DNA from: Larkinella arboricola
Lineage (GTDB): Bacteria; Bacteroidota; Bacteroidia; Cytophagales; Spirosomataceae
NCBI RefSeq assembly: GCF_003259745.1
Contig: NZ_QLMC01000001.1
Coordinates: forward strand, 1 to 64,000
Direction: 5' to 3'
Length of the DNA stretch: 64,000 nt
This document shows, in pieces, positions 41,271 through 50,989 of the stretch. A model generated the notes under the pieces. The model was given only the letters and a program-made list of their open reading frames with translations. It searched no databases and was not told the origin of the DNA. The translations under genes and the position numbers were made by a program. Every line of letters begins with the position of its first letter. The first letter of the stretch is position 1.

Positions 41271-44234
41271 ATGGAGAGGAGTATACGGCTTTTGATTCTG
41301 CTTTTGCTGATGGCAACCACAACGTGGGCACAGCAAAGGGTAAGTGGGAGAGTAACGGATAGTGAAGGGACCGGCCTGCCCGGAGTGAGTGTTCAGATCA
41401 AAAACACAACGAATGGTGCTAACACGGATGCCAACGGGCAGTACAGCATAGAAGCCAATCAGGGCGATGTACTGGTGTTTAGTTTTATCGGGATGAAAAC
41501 GGCCGAGCGCACCGTGAGCGGTTCGTCTCTGGATATTCAACTGGAGGAAGATGTAACGACGTTGACGGAAGTGGTCGCCGTGGGATACGGGGTTCAGCGG
41601 AAAGCGGACGTAACCGGTTCCATTTCGTCGGTAAAAGCGCAGGATATTGCCAGCCGCCCGGTGGCATCGGCTACGCAGGCATTGCAGGGAAAAGCCGCCG
41701 GGGTGTTGATTACGACTAACCAGGGTTTGCCCGGTGCGGCTCCAAACGTCCGAATCCGGGGTGTCGGAACCGTGGGGAATAGTAATCCCCTTTACGTCGT
41801 GGACGGTATGTTTGTCGATGACATCCGGTTTCTGAACCCATCGGATATTCAAACCATCGATGTTCTGAAAGATGCTTCTTCACTGGCCATCTACGGTGTA
41901 CGGGGTGCCAACGGGGTAGTATTGATTACGACAAAAGGCGGAAAATCTGGTCGGACGGCGTTCAATTACGAAGGGTACGCGGGGGTTACGCAACTTAGCA
42001 AGAAGCTGGAAATGACCAATGCCAGTGAATTCGCCACGCTGGTTAATGAAGTAGCGGTGAATGAGGGCGGACAACCCAAGTTTCCAAATCCCGGTTCGCT
42101 GGGGGCCGGAACCGACTGGTTTGATTACATCTTCCGGACGGGAAGCATCCAGAACCACCAGATCACGGCTTCGGGCGGTAATGAACGCGTGACGTTCAAC
42201 GTTAGTGGAAGTTACTACGACGAAAAAGGAATTGTTCAGCAATCGGCCTACAACCGTCTGACCTTCCGGGTGAACAATACTTACAAACTGACGAGCAATT
42301 TCCGGCTCGGTAACAACCTGGCTTTCTCGCGGTCACAGTCCAATAACATACCGTCTGGTATTGTCCAGACGGCTTATAATGCCGACCCGACCATTACGCC
42401 AAGGAACGCCAACGGGTCGTACGGCTTTTCGAGCGTTAGCACCGTTGCCAACCCGGCGGCCACGCTGGCTTACCAAACCGACGATATCGTCAAGAGTGGA
42501 CAACTAGTTGGAAATATCTACGGTGAACTGGACTTCCTGAAATCGTTTACGCTGCGCTCCAGCTTCGGGGTGGATCTGGGGCTGAACAACACCAGAATTT
42601 ACCTGCCGCAGTATTTCGTTTCGGCCAGCCAAAGGAATGATCAGAGCAAACTGACCCGCGAATATGGTCTGAATACCACCTGGTTGTGGGAAAACACGCT
42701 GACGTTCAACCGGACATTTGGCAAAATCCACAACATCAACGCCCTGCTAGGTGCAACCGCCCAGAATACCCGGGCCGATTTCCTGCAAGGTATTCGATTT
42801 AACGTACCGGGCTACAGCAACGACGTTAAATTCCTTTCGTTGGGTAGCACGGTCGGGGCGCAAACAACCGACGTTCCGAGTTATGAATTTACCTACGCAT
42901 CGTACCTGTTCCGGGTCAATTACAGCCTGTTGGATCGCTATCTGTTGACGGTGAGCCTCCGGCGCGATGGCTCGTCACGGTTCCCGCCCGAAAGCCGCTG
43001 GGCAACGTTCCCGGCCGTTGGTCTGGGCTGGCGGATTATTGACGAATCGTTCATGAAAGATCAGCAGTTGTTCAGCAACCTGAAACTGCGTGCCAGCTAT
43101 GGAAAACTGGGGAATACCAACATTCCGAACTACCTGTATTATTCCCGGATCAGCAGCGGTCAGAACGCTATTTTCGGACCCGGACAGGCCATTCAGCAGG
43201 GCGCTACGCTCGAAAGTACTACCACCTCGAACCTGCTCTGGGAAACCGTTACCCAAACGGATATTGGTTTGGAGATGGGCTTTCTGAATAACCGGCTGAC
43301 GGCGGAAATCGACTATTACAACCGCCAGACCTCCGACATGATTCTGAACGTCAACATCGGAAACGGTCGGCAGGTGCAGGCCAATGCCGCCAGTGCCTAT
43401 AACCGGGGCTTTGAATTGACGGCGGGCTGGAATGATAACGTAGGCGATCTGAAATACAGCCTGAATGCCAACCTGACCACGGTTCAGAACGAAGTAACCA
43501 ACCTCGGAAACGGCGGTATTCCGATCATCGGCGGTAGCCTCGGTAACGGCCGTACGGCGACGCTGACGGATGTTGGCCGTCCCATTGGTGCCTTCTACGG
43601 CTATCGCATGGCGGGCGTTTTCCAGACCGCGGATGAGGTTCGGGGCAGTGCCCAACCCAATGCGAAGCCCGGCGATCTGCGGTACGAAGACGTGAACGGC
43701 GACGGTGTGATTAACGGCGACGACCGGGTTTTTCTGGGAACACCCATTCCAAAGATGTTCTGGGGTTTCAACACCAATTTCTCCTTCAAAGGCTTTGATC
43801 TGGGGGTAGACTTCCAGGGGTCACACGGCAATAAAATTTACAACGGTCGGCGGGCCGTGCGCTTCGGTAACGAAAATTACGAGCGGATTGCGCTGGAACG
43901 CTGGACACCGCAAAACCCGTCGAATACCCAGCCGCGCCTGACCAACGGTGGCCCGAACTACGACGTGTCGGATTACTTCATCGAAAGCGGCTCATTCGTC
44001 CGGATTCGGAACATTCAGATTGGGTACACCTTACCGTCGACCTTGCTGAGTTCGATTGGAATCCGTTCCATCCGGGCTTACGTCAATGCCCTGAACCCGG
44101 TTACGTTCACCAATTATTCCGGATTCTCGCCGGAAGTGGGCGGTAACGAAGGCGCCACATTAAGTCGGGGTGTCGATCTGGACGTCGTACCGGTCTACCG
44201 TACAACAACCGTCGGTTTACAAATTGGGTTCTAA
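41271..44234 (+). CDS. SusC/RagA-family TonB-linked outer-membrane transporter (GH144 locus)
   Basis: 987 residues. A signal peptide (1-20, ending TTWAQ) is followed directly by a carboxypeptidase-regulatory-like domain (VSGRVTDSEGTGLPGVSVQI), then a TonB-box-like TEVVAVGYGVQRKADVTGSI and the plug (QGLPGAAPNVRIRGVGTVGN, NPLYVVDGMFVDDI). The 22-strand barrel ends in FKIGF-type TVGLQIGF. There is no STN domain, unlike the other SusC here, consistent with control by a membrane regulator instead of sigma/FecR. It imports glycan fragments together with the SusD partner 19 bases downstream. Confidence 0.96.
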   Translation: MERSIRLLILLLLMATTTWAQQRVSGRVTDSEGTGLPGVSVQIKNTTNGANTDANGQYSIEANQGDVLVFSFIGMKTAERTVSGSSLDIQLEEDVTTLTEVVAVGYGVQRKADVTGSISSVKAQDIASRPVASATQALQGKAAGVLITTNQGLPGAAPNVRIRGVGTVGNSNPLYVVDGMFVDDIRFLNPSDIQTIDVLKDASSLAIYGVRGANGVVLITTKGGKSGRTAFNYEGYAGVTQLSKKLEMTNASEFATLVNEVAVNEGGQPKFPNPGSLGAGTDWFDYIFRTGSIQNHQITASGGNERVTFNVSGSYYDEKGIVQQSAYNRLTFRVNNTYKLTSNFRLGNNLAFSRSQSNNIPSGIVQTAYNADPTITPRNANGSYGFSSVSTVANPAATLAYQTDDIVKSGQLVGNIYGELDFLKSFTLRSSFGVDLGLNNTRIYLPQYFVSASQRNDQSKLTREYGLNTTWLWENTLTFNRTFGKIHNINALLGATAQNTRADFLQGIRFNVPGYSNDVKFLSLGSTVGAQTTDVPSYEFTYASYLFRVNYSLLDRYLLTVSLRRDGSSRFPPESRWATFPAVGLGWRIIDESFMKDQQLFSNLKLRASYGKLGNTNIPNYLYYSRISSGQNAIFGPGQAIQQGATLESTTTSNLLWETVTQTDIGLEMGFLNNRLTAEIDYYNRQTSDMILNVNIGNGRQVQANAASAYNRGFELTAGWNDNVGDLKYSLNANLTTVQNEVTNLGNGGIPIIGGSLGNGRTATLTDVGRPIGAFYGYRMAGVFQTADEVRGSAQPNAKPGDLRYEDVNGDGVINGDDRVFLGTPIPKMFWGFNTNFSFKGFDLGVDFQGSHGNKIYNGRRAVRFGNENYERIALERWTPQNPSNTQPRLTNGGPNYDVSDYFIESGSFVRIRNIQIGYTLPSTLLSSIGIRSIRAYVNALNPVTFTNYSGFSPEVGGNEGATLSRGVDLDVVPVYRTTTVGLQIGF

Positions 44235-44253
44235 TTTTTAATTGGCAACAACC

Positions 44254-45732
44254 ATGATTTCGATATCAAAACAGTTTTTAAAAATCGCGCTGCTGAGTTC
44301 CCTGATGCTGACGGGGCAGGGGTGCAGTGAAGAGTTTCTGGAAAAAAGACCGCAGGGCGAACTGGTCACCGACGATTTTTTCAACAGCCAGGAAGGGGCT
44401 GTTCAGGCTACCAACGCGATTTATTGGCAGCTTCGCCAGTGGCCGACGCACGTGTTTGCTTTCCTGGCCGTGTCGAGTATGACTTCCGACGATGCCGAAA
44501 AGGGCAGTGAACCGGGGGATGCCTCTTTTCTGAGTGAGTTTGACCAGTTTACCCTAACGCCAACGAATGGCGGAGTAAACGACTTCTGGACGGGGCAATA
44601 CCTCGGCATTGCCAAAGCCAATCAGGTGATTGAACGGGTTCCGGCCATTGCGATGGACGAAACGCTGAAAGCACGGCTGATCGGTGAAGCGAAGATGATC
44701 CGGGCTTACCTGTATTTCAACCTCGTCCGGACGTTTGGCGGTGTTCCCCTGATTACGCAGCTTCAGGACGACAACGCTCCGGCGGTACCACGGGCAACCA
44801 GCGCGGAGATTTACACCCAGATTGAAAAGGATCTGAACGACGCCATTGCCGTGCTGCCGGAGAAATCAGCCTACGCAGCGACGGACCTGGGCCGGGCTAC
44901 CAAAGGAGCCGCCAAAGGGTGGCTGGCGAAGGTGTCGATGTACCAGGGTAAATGGAGCGAAGTACTCCGGCTGACTAACGAAATTATGCAGTCGGGGCAG
45001 TACGACCTGAAAACGCCTTACGAAGTGATCTTTACCGAAGCCGGTGAAAACTCGTCGGAGTCGTTGTTCGAAGTACAGGCAGCCGCCTTGCCGCAAGGGG
45101 GTGGAGGGTCACAGTACGCCGAGGTGCAGAGCGTCCGCGGGCAATTTGGCTGGGGCTTCAACGTGCCTTCCGAAGACCTCGTGAAAGCCTATGAACCCGG
45201 CGACCCTCGCAAGGATGCGACCATTATCGAGCGGGGCGAAACCATGCCCGACGGTGTGGTAATCATTTCGAATGCGGTCAACCCGTATTACAACCAGAAA
45301 GCATATGTGGCTCAGAACGAGACCAGGTCGCCCAACGGTTTGGGGGATTCCAATAAGAACATCCGGCTGCTACGCTATGCCGACATCATCCTGATGAACG
45401 CCGAAGCCGCTAACGAGCTGAACCAATCGCAGCAGGCCGTAACGTCTTTGAACGCGGTTCGGGCGCGGGCACGGGGTAGCAATACCGGTATTCTGCCGAA
45501 TGTAACCTTCACAAGCAAAGAACAACTGAAAGCGGCCATCTGGAAAGAACGCCGGGTGGAGCTGGCGATGGAGCACGACCGCTTCTGGGATCTGGTTCGG
45601 CAAGGCCGGGCCGGAACGGTATTGCGGGCGCTGGGCAAAAAGTTTGTGAATGGAAAAAGCGAATTGATGCCGATTCCGCAGCCGCAGATTGATGCCAGCG
45701 GGGGCGTGCTGACCCAAAACCCGGGTTACTAA
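44254..45732 (+). CDS. SusD/RagB-family glycan-binding lipoprotein (GH144 locus)
   Basis: 492 residues from ATG 44254; a TTG four codons earlier is in frame. Lipobox TGQGC gives lipidation of the mature N terminus, followed by SusD hallmarks EEFLEKRPQGELVTDDFFNS, FLAVSSMTSDDAEKG, the TPR helices around RLIGEAKMIRAYLYFNLVRT, and the C-terminal block KERRVELAMEHDRFWDLVRQ. It forms the lid of the SusC transporter and binds substrate at the cell surface. Confidence 0.96.
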   Translation: MISISKQFLKIALLSSLMLTGQGCSEEFLEKRPQGELVTDDFFNSQEGAVQATNAIYWQLRQWPTHVFAFLAVSSMTSDDAEKGSEPGDASFLSEFDQFTLTPTNGGVNDFWTGQYLGIAKANQVIERVPAIAMDETLKARLIGEAKMIRAYLYFNLVRTFGGVPLITQLQDDNAPAVPRATSAEIYTQIEKDLNDAIAVLPEKSAYAATDLGRATKGAAKGWLAKVSMYQGKWSEVLRLTNEIMQSGQYDLKTPYEVIFTEAGENSSESLFEVQAAALPQGGGGSQYAEVQSVRGQFGWGFNVPSEDLVKAYEPGDPRKDATIIERGETMPDGVVIISNAVNPYYNQKAYVAQNETRSPNGLGDSNKNIRLLRYADIILMNAEAANELNQSQQAVTSLNAVRARARGSNTGILPNVTFTSKEQLKAAIWKERRVELAMEHDRFWDLVRQGRAGTVLRALGKKFVNGKSELMPIPQPQIDASGGVLTQNPGY

Positions 45733-45814
45733 ACCGGATTTATTTTGCATCAACCAGATGCCGAAGAGGCTATAGCGATGTTTATAGCCTCTTTTCCTTT
45801 TAAATCGCAATCGA

Positions 45815-47419
45815 ATGAAACACATTAAAATAGTTTTCCTCTTTTTACCGGGTATACTCGGTCAACTGACCTGCCGGGCGCAATCGAATCCACCAGCCGC
45901 GCCCCTTGCCAACGAGTATAGCGAATACATGGAAACCGTTCAGAAGGCCACGTTTGGCTATTTCTGGGATTTTGCTCATCCGGTTTCCGGTTTGGCCCCC
46001 GAACGGACGGCCACGCCCAACGTGGTGACGACGGGCGGCACGGGTTTTGGCATCATGGCCATCGTAGTCGGGGCCGAACGCCGGTGGGTAAGCCGCGCCG
46101 AAGCCGTTCAGCGGATGCAGAAGATTGTCGGTTTTCTGGGAAAAGCCGACCGGTTTCATGGCGTCTGGCCGCACTGGCTCGACGGTAATTCGGGCAAGGT
46201 CATTCCGTTTTCGCAGTATGATAACGGGGGTGATCTGGTCGAAACGGCTTTTCTGGTCAACGGTTTGCTGAGTGCCCGAGCGTATTTTGATGGCAACACA
46301 GCCGCCGAAAAAGACCTGCGCCAACGGATCGACAAACTCTGGCGCGAAGTAGAGTGGGACTGGTATGTCCGCGACGGCAAACTGCTCTGGCACTGGTCAC
46401 CGAACCACGAATGGAAAATGAACCACCCGTTGCGGGGACACGACGAAACCCTGATCACGTATGTGCTGGCGCTGGGCTCCCCGACGCACGCCATCAAACC
46501 GGAGGTTTACCAGAATACCTACAAACAAAGCGACCATTACGTCAATAACCAGACCTATTTTGGTTACAAACTACCACTGGGTTTTCCGATGGGTGGGCCG
46601 CTGTTCTTCACGCATTATTCGTTCCTGAGCCTCGATCCGCGGCTGATGCAGGATGAGCAGACCAATTACTGGCAGCAGAACATGAACCATACGCTCATCA
46701 ACCGGGCGCACTGCCTGCAACCGCGTCAGGCGATGTTTGGCTACGGACCGGGCAACTGGGGCCTGACCGCCAGTGATGATTACAACTTCTACGATGCCCA
46801 TTCGCCCACGAACGACAACGGCACCATCAGCCCGACGGCGGCTTTGTCGTCTTTCCCCTATACGCCCTATTACTCGATGCAGGTGTTGCGAAACCTGTAT
46901 CTGCGCGAAGGCAACCGCCTGTTTGGTCCCTACGGTTTTTACGATGCGTACAACAAAGGGCTGAACTGGTATTCGAATCAGTATCTGGCCATTGACCAGG
47001 GACCGATTGTGGTGATGATGGAAAATTACCGCTCGGGCCTGATCTGGAAACTGGGCGAAAAAACGCCGGAACTGTGGGCGGGTCTGGGCAAAATGGGCAT
47101 CAAAAAACCAAGCTATCCGACCGGTTTTTACTCCTACGCGCCCGATTTCCGCACCGGTTATATTGATCTCTGGAAACATCCTGACCGGGGTGCTTACCTA
47201 CTGGATTTTGCCGTAAAAGGAACCCAGCCCGTAACGCTGACGGTGCGCGACGCAACCGGGCGGGAGGTGCAAAAACTGATTGATAACAAAGCCTATCCCG
47301 AAGGTACGCACCAACTAACCGCTCAGCTTCCGGACGGAAAGTATGACTTTGAATGGGCGCAGGGTGATGCAAAGCAGCGTGTTAAGATTTCACTTCATCA
47401 AGGTGTAGATAATCAATAA
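45815..47419 (+). CDS. Glucoamylase-fold glycoside hydrolase, GH144-like (probable beta-1,2-glucanase)
   Basis: 534 residues with a signal peptide (1-22, ending TCRAQ). The (alpha/alpha)6-type domain carries phrases of the PF10091/GH144 group: QKATFGYFWDFAHPVSGLAP, TGFGIMAIVVGAERRWVSRA, GVWPHWLDGNSGKVIPFSQY, NGGDLVETAFLVNGLL, and the later GPGNWGLTASDDYNFYDAHS and DQGPIVVMMENYRSGLIWKL. GH144 includes the Chitinophaga endo-beta-1,2-glucanase, so beta-1,2-glucan is the likely target, but family assignment is by eye. About 75 C-terminal residues form an added beta-rich tail (PVTLTVRDATGREVQKLIDN). It follows SusD in the operon. Confidence 0.85.
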   Translation: MKHIKIVFLFLPGILGQLTCRAQSNPPAAPLANEYSEYMETVQKATFGYFWDFAHPVSGLAPERTATPNVVTTGGTGFGIMAIVVGAERRWVSRAEAVQRMQKIVGFLGKADRFHGVWPHWLDGNSGKVIPFSQYDNGGDLVETAFLVNGLLSARAYFDGNTAAEKDLRQRIDKLWREVEWDWYVRDGKLLWHWSPNHEWKMNHPLRGHDETLITYVLALGSPTHAIKPEVYQNTYKQSDHYVNNQTYFGYKLPLGFPMGGPLFFTHYSFLSLDPRLMQDEQTNYWQQNMNHTLINRAHCLQPRQAMFGYGPGNWGLTASDDYNFYDAHSPTNDNGTISPTAALSSFPYTPYYSMQVLRNLYLREGNRLFGPYGFYDAYNKGLNWYSNQYLAIDQGPIVVMMENYRSGLIWKLGEKTPELWAGLGKMGIKKPSYPTGFYSYAPDFRTGYIDLWKHPDRGAYLLDFAVKGTQPVTLTVRDATGREVQKLIDNKAYPEGTHQLTAQLPDGKYDFEWAQGDAKQRVKISLHQGVDNQ

Positions 47420-47522
47420 AATGAATCCTGTATGGTTTGGCGAGTAGGTGAAAGAAGCGCGTTTTAAGCTGGCTCGATAATAGGGCTTAAGAACCAATCG
47501 CAGCTGAGTTGCAGGGTAATTG

Positions 47523-47557
47523 AACCGCCCACGGTCTAAACCGTGGGCGGTTTTTTT
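47523..47557 (+). terminator. Terminator after the GH144-like gene
   Basis: aaccgcccacgg (47523-47534), loop tctaaa, ccgtgggcggtt (47541-47552), then seven T. It closes the plus-strand polysaccharide locus. Confidence 0.92.
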
Positions 47558-47581
47558 AAGGACTATGTTGTCTGGCTTAGT

Positions 47582-47731
47582 TTAAAAAAGCGAATAGATA
47601 AACGGCGCGAGAGCCGAACCGGTGGTCATGACGGTCAAAAGGCTAAGCAGGAGTAGCAGAACCAGTAGCGGATAGAGCCAATACCGTTTGCGGGTTCGCA
47701 TGAAAAGCCAGAATTCCTGAAAGAACTCCAT
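47582..47731 (-). CDS. DUF5989-family small membrane protein
   Basis: 49 residues. It starts MEFFQEFWLFMRTRKRYWLY, runs into one membrane helix (PLLVLLLLLSLLTVM) and ends TTGSALAPFIYSLF, the pattern of DUF5989 proteins. These small proteins are typically encoded beside SGNH-hydrolase or carbamoyltransferase genes. Here the start is 4 bases after the stop of the SGNH/TPR gene, so the two are co-transcribed and probably work together at the inner membrane. Function unknown. Confidence 0.85.
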   Translation of the reverse strand: MEFFQEFWLFMRTRKRYWLYPLLVLLLLLSLLTVMTTGSALAPFIYSLF

Positions 47732-47735
47732 TGGA

Positions 47736-49640
47736 TTACGGTTTAAGAGTTTGAAGCTGGGCTTTTAACTGCAACGCTACCGGGTTGCGCGGATCCAGCC
47801 GGAGCGATTTAGCCACGTATTTAGCGGCCCCGGCGGTATTGGCAAATTTCAGGTAACCAGCCGCTAGCTGATTGCTCAGGGCTACGTTCGTTGTGTCAGC
47901 GAGATACTGGTTTTTGGCCGAAACAAGCTGATCGACAAAGTTTTGTAATTCGTTTAGACTAAATGCGGATTCGTTATGAGCCGCTGCGTAGCGCAGATAC
48001 GGCAGGGCTTCGTCCGGGCGGTCGAGCTTCAGGAGGGTGATAAACAGGTTCTGCGCGACCGCAAACGTTTCTTCCAACTGGAATGCTTTTTTCAGAAACC
48101 AGACCGCCCGCTCCGGCTGGTTCAGGCTTAGGGCCAATTTTCCGGCTTGTCCATAAAAAGCCGGATCATACGGATATTCCAGCATCAGGGCTTCGGTGAC
48201 TTCCAACGCAGCCTGCGGGTTCTGCGCTTTCTGATAATGGGCCAGAAGTTGCTGCATGGCGTCGGGCCACGTAATCTGCTTCACCACCAGCGCGCCCGCC
48301 AGTTGTTCTTCAATGGTTTTGGGACGGTTTTCTTCCGGTGCCATTGGTTCGTTAAACGGCCAGCCTTCCTTCAGAATCAGCATTTCAAACACTCCTTTCA
48401 GCGAATCTACCGGCGTAATCGGCATTTGCTGGCGGAGTTGAGCAAATGAGAGTTCCTTTTTCCACTCTGGAGCAATCAGTCGTTTCTTTTTCAGGGCTTC
48501 GTAAAACGCGTCCGAAAGCAGCGCATATCCGTATAAGTTCGGATGAACGTGTTCCAGCAGCGTTTCCTGACCCAGAATACCGTTCGGCGAATGGTGTTCG
48601 AAAACGGCTTTGGCTTCCACCACCGTAACCTCTGGATACCGGTTTGCCAGCTCCTGAATCACCTGGTTCATGGCTTCCGGCGCCCGAAACCGTAGCAAAT
48701 CCAGTTCCTTCGCCTGCACAAACCGCTGTTTGGCCTCCGCAAACTGACCGTTCGCATAAGCGTGGGTGGCCTGCGTAAACTGGTGCTGGGCCGATGCCGT
48801 CGTACTGCCCGGTGCGCTGACAAACGGTTTTAAATCCTTCTCGTTGCTGACCAGGTTGCTGATAAAAACGGGAATCTGCTTTTCGGAAAATAACCGGCAA
48901 AGGTCATTCAGATTGGTTTTAAACTGCTCGATGCCCTGCTGATACGTCGCCGAACCGTAAGCAATCTGTTGATCGGCGGCCATGCGTTTCATCAGGTTTT
49001 CGCGCAAATCCACTTTCCCGCCCGACATGGTTTTACGGATGCCTGCCAGCGTGCGGTTCAGCAACTGCATCAACCGGAGTTCGCGCAGTTTGAGCACCAG
49101 CCGCACCAGCGCCGGATGACCGCCCAGCGAACTGGTAGAACCCACGCCCATTGCCCCGTAATATTCGTTATGACCCGTGTAAATCAACACGGCATCGGGT
49201 TCATACGCGGGTAGTTGCTGCGCGAAACCGAAAACCGTGTAGGAATTAACCGCCGTCAGCGACAGGTTAATAATCTCGAAATTCCGGTTCGGAAACGTGT
49301 GCATCAGCCGGTAGTGCAGCCAGCGATGGAACGAGCCGTTGTGAAAGTAGGGGTAGCCAATCGTTGTTGATTCGCCCAGCACGAAAATGCGGAACGTGCC
49401 CTCCGCTTTCCGTTGCCGGAAGGGTTCGAAATTACCAGTGGTGGCGTTGTCGGTTTCGGTAAAATACCGTTCCGACGCGTGTGGATTCATGATCCAGTAG
49501 CCTTTCCGTTGTGGGTCTTCCACAAACAGGCGGTAGTCGTGGCCATAACCAAACAGCCGAAGCAGCCCTTCGACCAGCACCAGCGCCAGCAACGGCGAAA
49601 GGGCCGCGAGTCCTTTAAACAGCCACAATCGCTTGTTCAT
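47736..49640 (-). CDS. SGNH/GDSL-hydrolase-like protein with C-terminal TPR repeats
   Basis: 634 residues. A membrane anchor at about 8-30 is followed by an SGNH-type domain: the nucleophile block FVLGESTTIGYPY (Ser91 in place of the GDS serine), the oxyanion/Asn block LIYTGHNEYYGAMG, and the C-terminal DxxH-like EHVHPNLYGYALLSDAF. From about residue 440 on there are TPR-like helices (QKAQNPQAALEVTEALMLEY, NQPERAVWFLKKAFQLEETF). It resembles membrane-anchored acyl-esterases or acetyltransferase-linked SGNH proteins of envelope polysaccharide systems. Operon with the DUF5989 gene (4-base gap) and the phosphoesterase upstream (12-base gap). Confidence 0.85.
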   Translation of the reverse strand: MNKRLWLFKGLAALSPLLALVLVEGLLRLFGYGHDYRLFVEDPQRKGYWIMNPHASERYFTETDNATTGNFEPFRQRKAEGTFRIFVLGESTTIGYPYFHNGSFHRWLHYRLMHTFPNRNFEIINLSLTAVNSYTVFGFAQQLPAYEPDAVLIYTGHNEYYGAMGVGSTSSLGGHPALVRLVLKLRELRLMQLLNRTLAGIRKTMSGGKVDLRENLMKRMAADQQIAYGSATYQQGIEQFKTNLNDLCRLFSEKQIPVFISNLVSNEKDLKPFVSAPGSTTASAQHQFTQATHAYANGQFAEAKQRFVQAKELDLLRFRAPEAMNQVIQELANRYPEVTVVEAKAVFEHHSPNGILGQETLLEHVHPNLYGYALLSDAFYEALKKKRLIAPEWKKELSFAQLRQQMPITPVDSLKGVFEMLILKEGWPFNEPMAPEENRPKTIEEQLAGALVVKQITWPDAMQQLLAHYQKAQNPQAALEVTEALMLEYPYDPAFYGQAGKLALSLNQPERAVWFLKKAFQLEETFAVAQNLFITLLKLDRPDEALPYLRYAAAHNESAFSLNELQNFVDQLVSAKNQYLADTTNVALSNQLAAGYLKFANTAGAAKYVAKSLRLDPRNPVALQLKAQLQTLKP

Positions 49641-49652
49641 GCCTAAAACCGT

Positions 49653-50894
49653 TTACCGTTTGGCCGTCAGATGATACCGGCCAACCTCTTTTCCGTCGTC
49701 CAGCAGCATACTCAGGTTCAGGTCTTTCCGATCCGCTTTCAGTTTGATCAGCGTCCGGCTCCCGTCTCTCGATCCACCGCCGATGATGATTGGGTAGTTG
49801 TGCTGGCCCGCAACCGGCTCGTGGACCCCGTATCGATGCGTGTGACCGCTGATGCACAGATCGACCTTGTGCTTGTTGAACAGGGGCGTAAAGAGTTTCT
49901 GGCAATGCATGGGACCGTGCCAGTTGTTGTGGTGATGGGTCGGAATATGCATGAAAACCACCCGGAATTTAGCTTTTTTGTACGCCGTACTTTGCATGAC
50001 CTGATCAACCCAGCGGGCCTGTTCTTCCCGGTAGGCGTCAAAATCCACGATGCCCGCGTAGACGGGTTCGGTGTCCGGTTTGTCCTCGCCGGTGTCGATC
50101 ACGGTAAAATGAACCGGACCCCAGGTGTAACTATAATAGTGTTTATTCTGCGGATTGGTAAAATACTGGTGAATTTCGCCCCGGTATTTGCCCCGGGTTT
50201 CGTGGTTGCCCCGAACGAACAGAAACGGTTTTTCCCTGGCAAAACCGGCTGAGCACGGCACCAGCAGGTGGTCGATCAGTTGCTGCTCATTGGTCTGGTA
50301 ATCGAAAAGATCGCCGTTCAGGAACACAAAGTCGAACGGATCGTTGCCTTTCAGACTCAATAAATGCGTAATGGTGTCGGGCCGGTCGTGGACGTCGTTC
50401 AGTACCAGACAACTTACCGTGTCGGCCTGTTCGTTGGGCGTTGTAAAGCTTAGTAGGCCGCTGTCAATCGTAGTGCCGTAGGTAAGTTTATACGGCTTGA
50501 ATTCCGTAATTTCTTTGGAATAAACGCGGTATTGATAGGTTGTACCGGGCTTTAAGCCGTTGAGGGTGATTTTGTTAATCCGGTTATAGGCGTCGATCAG
50601 CCCGTCAGTAACGCTATGCGCTTTTTTGCCGAGCGATTCATTCTCACCGTATTCTACCCAACTGTAAGAAGGCAGATTAGCGATCCACATAACGGTCATG
50701 GAACCCGGTCCGGTATATTGCAGATACGGTTCGCTCAGAAAAACGTGGCCTTTAGCCGGATCGGGGGATTGCAACGACGGATTCCGGGCCAATACCGATG
50801 CGGGTACTACGCTACCCAGAGCGCCCGTGGCGCCAAGACCAGCCGCCGATTTCAGAAACGATCGACGATCAGTAGATTGTTTGGGGTTATTCAT
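49653..50894 (-). CDS. Tat-exported purple-acid-phosphatase-type metallophosphoesterase
   Basis: 413 residues. A twin-arginine leader (TDRRSFLKSAAGLGATGALG) is followed by a fibronectin-III-like domain (SEPYLQYTGPGSMTVMWIAN to PGTTYQYRVYS). The calcineurin-like catalytic domain has LNDVHDRP, FLNGDLFDY, RGNHETRGKY, MHIPTHHHNN and SGHTHRYG, a complete set of metal ligands. Phosphate ester cleavage in the periplasm is the likely role; substrate unknown. It is separated from the dehydratase gene by a hairpin and followed closely by the SGNH gene. Confidence 0.9.
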   Translation of the reverse strand: MNNPKQSTDRRSFLKSAAGLGATGALGSVVPASVLARNPSLQSPDPAKGHVFLSEPYLQYTGPGSMTVMWIANLPSYSWVEYGENESLGKKAHSVTDGLIDAYNRINKITLNGLKPGTTYQYRVYSKEITEFKPYKLTYGTTIDSGLLSFTTPNEQADTVSCLVLNDVHDRPDTITHLLSLKGNDPFDFVFLNGDLFDYQTNEQQLIDHLLVPCSAGFAREKPFLFVRGNHETRGKYRGEIHQYFTNPQNKHYYSYTWGPVHFTVIDTGEDKPDTEPVYAGIVDFDAYREEQARWVDQVMQSTAYKKAKFRVVFMHIPTHHHNNWHGPMHCQKLFTPLFNKHKVDLCISGHTHRYGVHEPVAGQHNYPIIIGGGSRDGSRTLIKLKADRKDLNLSMLLDDGKEVGRYHLTAKR

Positions 50895-50922
50895 AAGAGA
50901 GGGAAATACAGCATTAGACCAA

Positions 50923-50971
50923 CGAAACCTCTTCCAAACCGAAGCACCGTCGGATTTGAAAGAGGTTTTCG
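50923..50971 (-). terminator. Hairpin after the dehydratase gene
   Basis: cgaaacctcttccaaaccga (50923-50942) pairs with tcggatttgaaagaggtttt (50950-50969) with two mismatches and a 7-base loop. The minus-strand T-tract is weak (gaggtttcgttgg), so partial termination or mRNA processing is likely. Confidence 0.55.
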
Positions 50972-50989
50972 GAACAGAATTACTCGTTT

